Assembly: GCF_000380965.1 (NCBI RefSeq)
Contig: NZ_KB905597.1
Span: forward strand, 1-38,871
Reading direction: 5' to 3'
Length of the DNA: 38,871 bases
From: Paenibacillus ginsengihumi DSM 21568
GTDB taxonomy: Bacteria > Bacillota > Bacilli > Paenibacillales > NBRC-103111
The number at the start of each line of letters is the position of its first letter. Within the stretch, counting starts at the first letter, position 1. Positions 36,202-38,871 of the stretch are shown in pieces. A program made the translations under genes and the position numbers. The notes below the pieces were generated by a model, which saw nothing but the letters and a program-made list of their open reading frames with translations, was not told the origin of the DNA and searched no databases.

Positions 36202-36477
36202 TCAGAACTGCCCATTCTCCGCTTTATGCGCCTCTTCCCGCAGCAGCGTGTACATCTTGGCCGCGTCCTCCTTGCGGGTGGACTCGGTCAACTGCTCTAC
36301 TCGAACGGTAACGCTTTTCTGGCCGAACTGAACCGTCAGCTCGTCCCCGATCTTCACCGCGCTGCTCGGCTTCGCCTCCCGGCCGTTGATCCAGACGCGT
36401 CCTTGCTCGGATACGTCCTTGGCGACGGTGCGCCGCTTGATCAGCCTGGACAGCTTAAGAAACTTGTCAAGCCGCAT
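36202..36477 (-). CDS. rqcP: S4-domain RNA-binding protein RqcP (YabO)
   Basis: RqcP binds 50S subunits with RqcH in ribosome-associated quality control and stabilises the P-site tRNA during alanine tailing. The 91-residue protein starts with the S4 signature MRLDKFLKLSRLIKRRTVAK and has GRVWINGREAKPSSAVKIGDEL; the C-terminal ~25 residues are charged. The ATG 36477 overlaps the HU stop (TAATG), and no strong ribosome-binding site is visible, so translation is probably coupled to hup. The neighbours mazG and hup match Paenibacillus order. Confidence 0.95.
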   Translation of the reverse strand: MRLDKFLKLSRLIKRRTVAKDVSEQGRVWINGREAKPSSAVKIGDELTVQFGQKSVTVRVEQLTESTRKEDAAKMYTLLREEAHKAENGQF

Positions 36478-36749
36478 TACTTCACAGCTTCTTTAAGTTT
36501 ATTGCCCGCTTTGAAGACCGGAACGGTGGACTCGGCAATCACGATCTCTTGGCCGGTTTGCGGGTTGCGGCCCGTACGGCCGGAGCGCTTGCGGGTTTCG
36601 AAGGTGCCGAAGCCGATGAGCTGAACCTTCTCTCCGTTCGCCAGCGCGTCTGTTACTTCGCCGAGAAAGCTGTTCAGAACGGATTCAACATCCTTCTTCG
36701 TCAAGCCGCTTTTGTCAGCAATGCTATTGATCAGATCGGTTTTATTCAT
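36477..36749 (-). CDS. hup: HU-family DNA-binding protein
   Basis: A nucleoid protein of 90 residues that bends DNA as a dimer. It shows the family pattern MNKTDLINSIADKSGLTKKDVE, then VQLIGFGTFETRKRSGRTGRNPQTGQEI with the beta-arm RNPQTG and FKAGNKLKEAVK at the end. ATG 36749 has GAGGAGGA upstream. It lies 70 bp after yabN and overlaps rqcP by one base. In B. subtilis the main HU gene (hbs) is elsewhere, so this could be a second copy or the relocated main gene. Confidence 0.96.
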   Translation of the reverse strand: MNKTDLINSIADKSGLTKKDVESVLNSFLGEVTDALANGEKVQLIGFGTFETRKRSGRTGRNPQTGQEIVIAESTVPVFKAGNKLKEAVK

Positions 36750-36819
36750 AGTACCAATATCCTCCTCGCTTAAATGGGCAGTTATCGTTATGTATTCTTT
36801 GTGATTCAGGAAAATCCTG

Positions 36820-38472
36820 CTAGACGCCCTTCGATCCCAGAACTTTTTTTGCTTCCTGCCACAAAGATTCCATCTCTATCAAGTCAGTTTGGTCAAAAGA
36901 TTTGCCTTTTAAACGCAGCTGCTGCTCGATATAACCGAACCGGGAAGCAAATTTCCGGTTGGCCGCGGCGAGCGCTTCCTCAGGCTCAATGCGCAGAGAA
37001 CGCGCCAGATTGACGACGGCGAACAGCAGGTCGCCGAGCTCTTCCCGCTGATGGTCTTTGCCGCTTCCCGCAACAGCCTGCTTGACCTCCTCCAGCTCGG
37101 AGACGATCACCGGGTATACTTCCTCCGGCCCGCTCCAGTCAAAGCCGACCTCGGCCGCCTTCTTCTGCAGCTTATAGGCTTTCATCAGGCCGGGCAAATC
37201 GCGGGGCACGCCGGACAGCGCGGATTGTGCGGAAGGATCGATTCCTTTGCTGCGCTTTTCCTCGTCCTTCATCTGCTGCCAATTGCTGAGCGCATCGTCC
37301 GCATCCCGGGCCTTGCTTTCCCCGAAAACGTGGGGATGGCGCCGGACCAGCTTCTCGTTCAAGCCTTCAATGACGTCGAAAACGGTAAATCCGCCTTCCT
37401 CCGCCTCCATCTGCGAATGCAGCATAATTTGCAGCAGCAGGTCGCCAAGCTCCTCGCGCATATGCTCGGGATCGTCCTCGTCGATCGTCTCGATCACCTC
37501 GTACGTTTCCTCGATCAAGTTTTTGCGGATCGACTGGTGCGTCTGCTCGCGGTCCCACGGGCACCCTTCCGGACTGCGCAAGATGCCCACGATCTCGTGA
37601 AGCCGGGCGAATGTCCGGTTCCGAACCGCGTCGCTGTCGGTGCGCGGCACCCACACGAGCGACAAATTGCCGTAGCCATCCACGCGGTCGAGCTCGTACA
37701 GCGGAATGCGCAAGATGCTCTCCTGCCCTGCCACGCCGAGAGCATGTCCGACGACAACCGGGTAGTCGTCCGGGTACAGCTCCATCAAGGTCAGCTTCAC
37801 ATCGGAGGCCGTCAGCGAGTCGTACACCTGGCCGACCACCGTATGCAGCAGCGGGTTTAGTTGATAAGCCGACAACGAGGTTCCGTCCAGCAGCTGGAAG
37901 CCTTCGATCGGATCGAATCCGAGCCGCACGAACGCCTGGTCGAGAAAGCTTTCGCCGCCAAGCAGCTGCAGCTCGACCCCTTCGGCCGGGCAGTGCTCCT
38001 TAAGCAGCTGCACCGTCTTCTCGGCAACCATCGGATGGCCGGGGACGGCGTAGACGATCTCGCCGGGTGCGGCCGCCGTATCGGGAGCCGCGGCGATCAG
38101 GCCGGACAAGCCTGCACCAAACCGTTCGGACGCCGCGCCTGCTTTGCGTCCGTCGGCCGGCTTGGCCCAGCCTATGGCAGCCGCTTTCCCGTCCTTGGCG
38201 AGCGTCAATAGCTCGCCGGCGATCGTCTCGTATACTTCTTCGAATGTGTCCTTCGCTTCGTACAAAGCGTCGAAGGTACAGTAGGGAATGCCCATCTCGT
38301 CCAGCAGAGCCACGGCGGGATGCTCGCGGGTTCTCAGGTAGATGCCCCCGCCGCCCGTTTCGGACTTCAGGGCTTGTCCTGCCGCAATCAGCTTGCTGAC
38401 AATGCCTACGGTCAGCTGGTTGCAGTCGCCGGAGCCAAGTCCGACGACGGTTATGCGCGGCTTCCTATCCAA
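36820..38472 (-). CDS. yabN: YabN: tetrapyrrole methylase-like/MazG nucleotide pyrophosphohydrolase fusion
   Basis: The 550-residue protein fuses an N-terminal SAM-dependent tetrapyrrole-methylase-like domain (about 5-245: VVGLGSGDCNQLT, YAVPGHPMVAEKTVQLL) to a MazG domain (about 285-545). The MazG part has the EExxE metal site in IEETYEVIETI and EELGDLLLQIMLHSQM, then a second EELGDLLFAVVNLAR repeat, typical of full-length MazG. The C-terminal part hydrolyses non-canonical NTPs; the role of the methylase-like part is unclear. The start is TTG 38472 with AAGGAGG nine bases upstream, chosen over internal ATGs because the glycine-rich motif begins at once. Matches YabN in B. subtilis. Confidence 0.95.
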   Translation of the reverse strand: MDRKPRITVVGLGSGDCNQLTVGIVSKLIAAGQALKSETGGGGIYLRTREHPAVALLDEMGIPYCTFDALYEAKDTFEEVYETIAGELLTLAKDGKAAAIGWAKPADGRKAGAASERFGAGLSGLIAAAPDTAAAPGEIVYAVPGHPMVAEKTVQLLKEHCPAEGVELQLLGGESFLDQAFVRLGFDPIEGFQLLDGTSLSAYQLNPLLHTVVGQVYDSLTASDVKLTLMELYPDDYPVVVGHALGVAGQESILRIPLYELDRVDGYGNLSLVWVPRTDSDAVRNRTFARLHEIVGILRSPEGCPWDREQTHQSIRKNLIEETYEVIETIDEDDPEHMREELGDLLLQIMLHSQMEAEEGGFTVFDVIEGLNEKLVRRHPHVFGESKARDADDALSNWQQMKDEEKRSKGIDPSAQSALSGVPRDLPGLMKAYKLQKKAAEVGFDWSGPEEVYPVIVSELEEVKQAVAGSGKDHQREELGDLLFAVVNLARSLRIEPEEALAAANRKFASRFGYIEQQLRLKGKSFDQTDLIEMESLWQEAKKVLGSKGV

Positions 38473-38513
38473 AGCGAATCGCCTCCTTCAGCGAATGGAA
38501 CGCTTATTCCTGC

Positions 38514-38551
38514 TTGCTTCCCCGGCGCGTAGAATGAGTCCGGGGAAGCAA
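38514..38551 (-). other. 12-bp inverted repeat upstream of yabN
   Basis: TTGCTTCCCCGG (38514-38525) and CCGGGGAAGCAA (38540-38551) form a perfect 12-bp stem with a 14-nt loop. There is no T tract on the minus strand afterwards. It could be the terminator of the gene upstream of the window or a leader structure before yabN. Confidence 0.5.
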
Positions 38552-38694
38552 TGGCTCCGCGCGCGGCGCGCGGAAAGCCGGGGCCCCAAGGCAGCGGGGC
38601 CGGGCGGCGCTGCGGCGAAAGCGCGCGGGTCGCCCGCGAGGCGCAGGCGGCAACTCGGCGGCGCTGCGCAGGCGCATGGGCCGCCCACGCGGCA
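38552..38694. other. extremely GC-rich non-coding stretch
   Basis: Composition jumps to roughly 80% G+C from a background near 57%, with runs such as GCGCGCGGCGCGCGG. Open frames here are Arg/Ala/Pro-rich and match no family that I recognise, so I call no gene. Confidence 0.55.
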
Positions 38695-38871
38695 GCGGCA
38701 GCCCACGCGACGGCGGCGGCCTACACGGCGACGGCGGCAGCCACGCGGCGCGGCGGCCTACGCGGCGACGGCGGCAGCCACGCGGCAGCGGCGGCAGCCA
38801 CGCGGCGACGGCGGCAGCCCACGCGGCAGCGGCGGCAGCCACGCGGCGACGGCGGCAGCCCACGCGGCAGC
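38695..38871. repeat. 20/21-bp GC-rich minisatellite with 41-bp higher-order unit
   Basis: About nine units of consensus CCACGCGGCGACGGCGGCAG follow each other to the window edge. From 38798 a 20-bp form (CCACGCGGCGACGGCGGCAG) alternates with a 21-bp form (CCCACGCGGCAGCGGCGGCAG), giving a 41-bp repeat: 38798-38838, then an identical partial copy 38839-38871. Earlier units (38695-38797) are more diverged, some with CCTACACGG or a shortened 16-bp form. The 41-bp period is not a multiple of three, so continuous coding is unlikely. Confidence 0.85.

Noticed and set aside
38504..38863. Minus-strand 119-codon frame over the GC-rich repeat
   Set aside because: The repeat period of 41 bp shifts frame, the product is Arg/Ala/Pro-rich and unlike the gene expected before yabN, and no start or ribosome-binding site is evident in the window.
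38695..38871. Tandem array as a CRISPR
   Set aside because: Units are contiguous 20/21-bp copies with no unique spacers, and no cas genes are present.

Overview
The window is a piece of a moderately high-GC Firmicutes chromosome, most likely from Paenibacillus or another member of the Paenibacillaceae. Gene order, read on the minus strand from high to low coordinates, follows the conserved origin-proximal block of Bacillus subtilis: yabN(mazG)-hup-rqcP(yabO)-yabP-yabQ-divIC-yabR // tRNA-Met // spoIIE-yabS-yabT-tilS-hpt-ftsH-(nadABC)-coaX-hslO-prsA-like-cysK-pabB-pabA-pabC-folP-folB-folK-yazB-dusB-greA-lysS-16S rRNA. The spoIIE, yabP and yabQ genes show an endospore former. The HU gene next to mazG/rqcP, the nadABC block in front of coaX and the local GC content are what suggest Paenibacillaceae; this placement is inference.

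Region 1-640 holds the 5' end of a 16S rRNA gene (minus strand), its leader and two tandem sigma-A promoters, then the lysS terminator. Region 640-9030 is translation and folate: lysS, greA with a perfect-consensus promoter, dusB, a small Xre regulator and the folK-folB-folP-pabC-pabA-pabB set for p-aminobenzoate and dihydropteroate synthesis, with overlapping or nearly touching genes. Region 9190-16600 is cofactor and redox metabolism: cysK under its own promoter, then nadA-nadB-nadC-coaX-hslO-prsA-like, which makes NAD and starts CoA synthesis from one promoter carrying an operator-like inverted repeat. Region 16640-25300 holds ftsH, hpt, tilS, the Ser/Thr kinase yabT, the vWA protein yabS and spoIIE. 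The spoIIE promoter has the 21-bp -35/-10 spacing and the 0A-like boxes expected of a Spo0A~P-activated promoter.

Region 25300-33600 looks like accessory material placed between yabR and spoIIE. It contains a plus-strand LytS/LytT-type two-component system followed by a DUF485 protein and an acetate/pyruvate-type sodium:solute symporter. The symporter promoter region has a probable catabolite-responsive (cre) site and a 21-bp-spaced direct repeat suitable for a LytTR regulator. Then come the ancestral tRNA-Met, an OmpR-family regulator with its HAMP histidine kinase, and, divergent from these, a small secreted protein with a duplicated helical motif. Region 33680-38470 returns to conserved order, with one MarR-family gene lodged between rqcP and yabP. 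The last ~320 bp (38552-38871) is an extremely GC-rich stretch ending in a 20/21-bp tandem repeat with 41-bp higher-order structure and no convincing gene.

I did not find an obviously new multi-gene defence or biosynthetic system. The best candidates for follow-up are the LytST-symporter module, the two-component system paired with the duplicated-motif secreted protein, the apparently permuted vWA protein next to a Ser/Thr kinase and SpoIIE, and the GC-rich minisatellite. The window contains no insertion sequence or CRISPR array that I can see.
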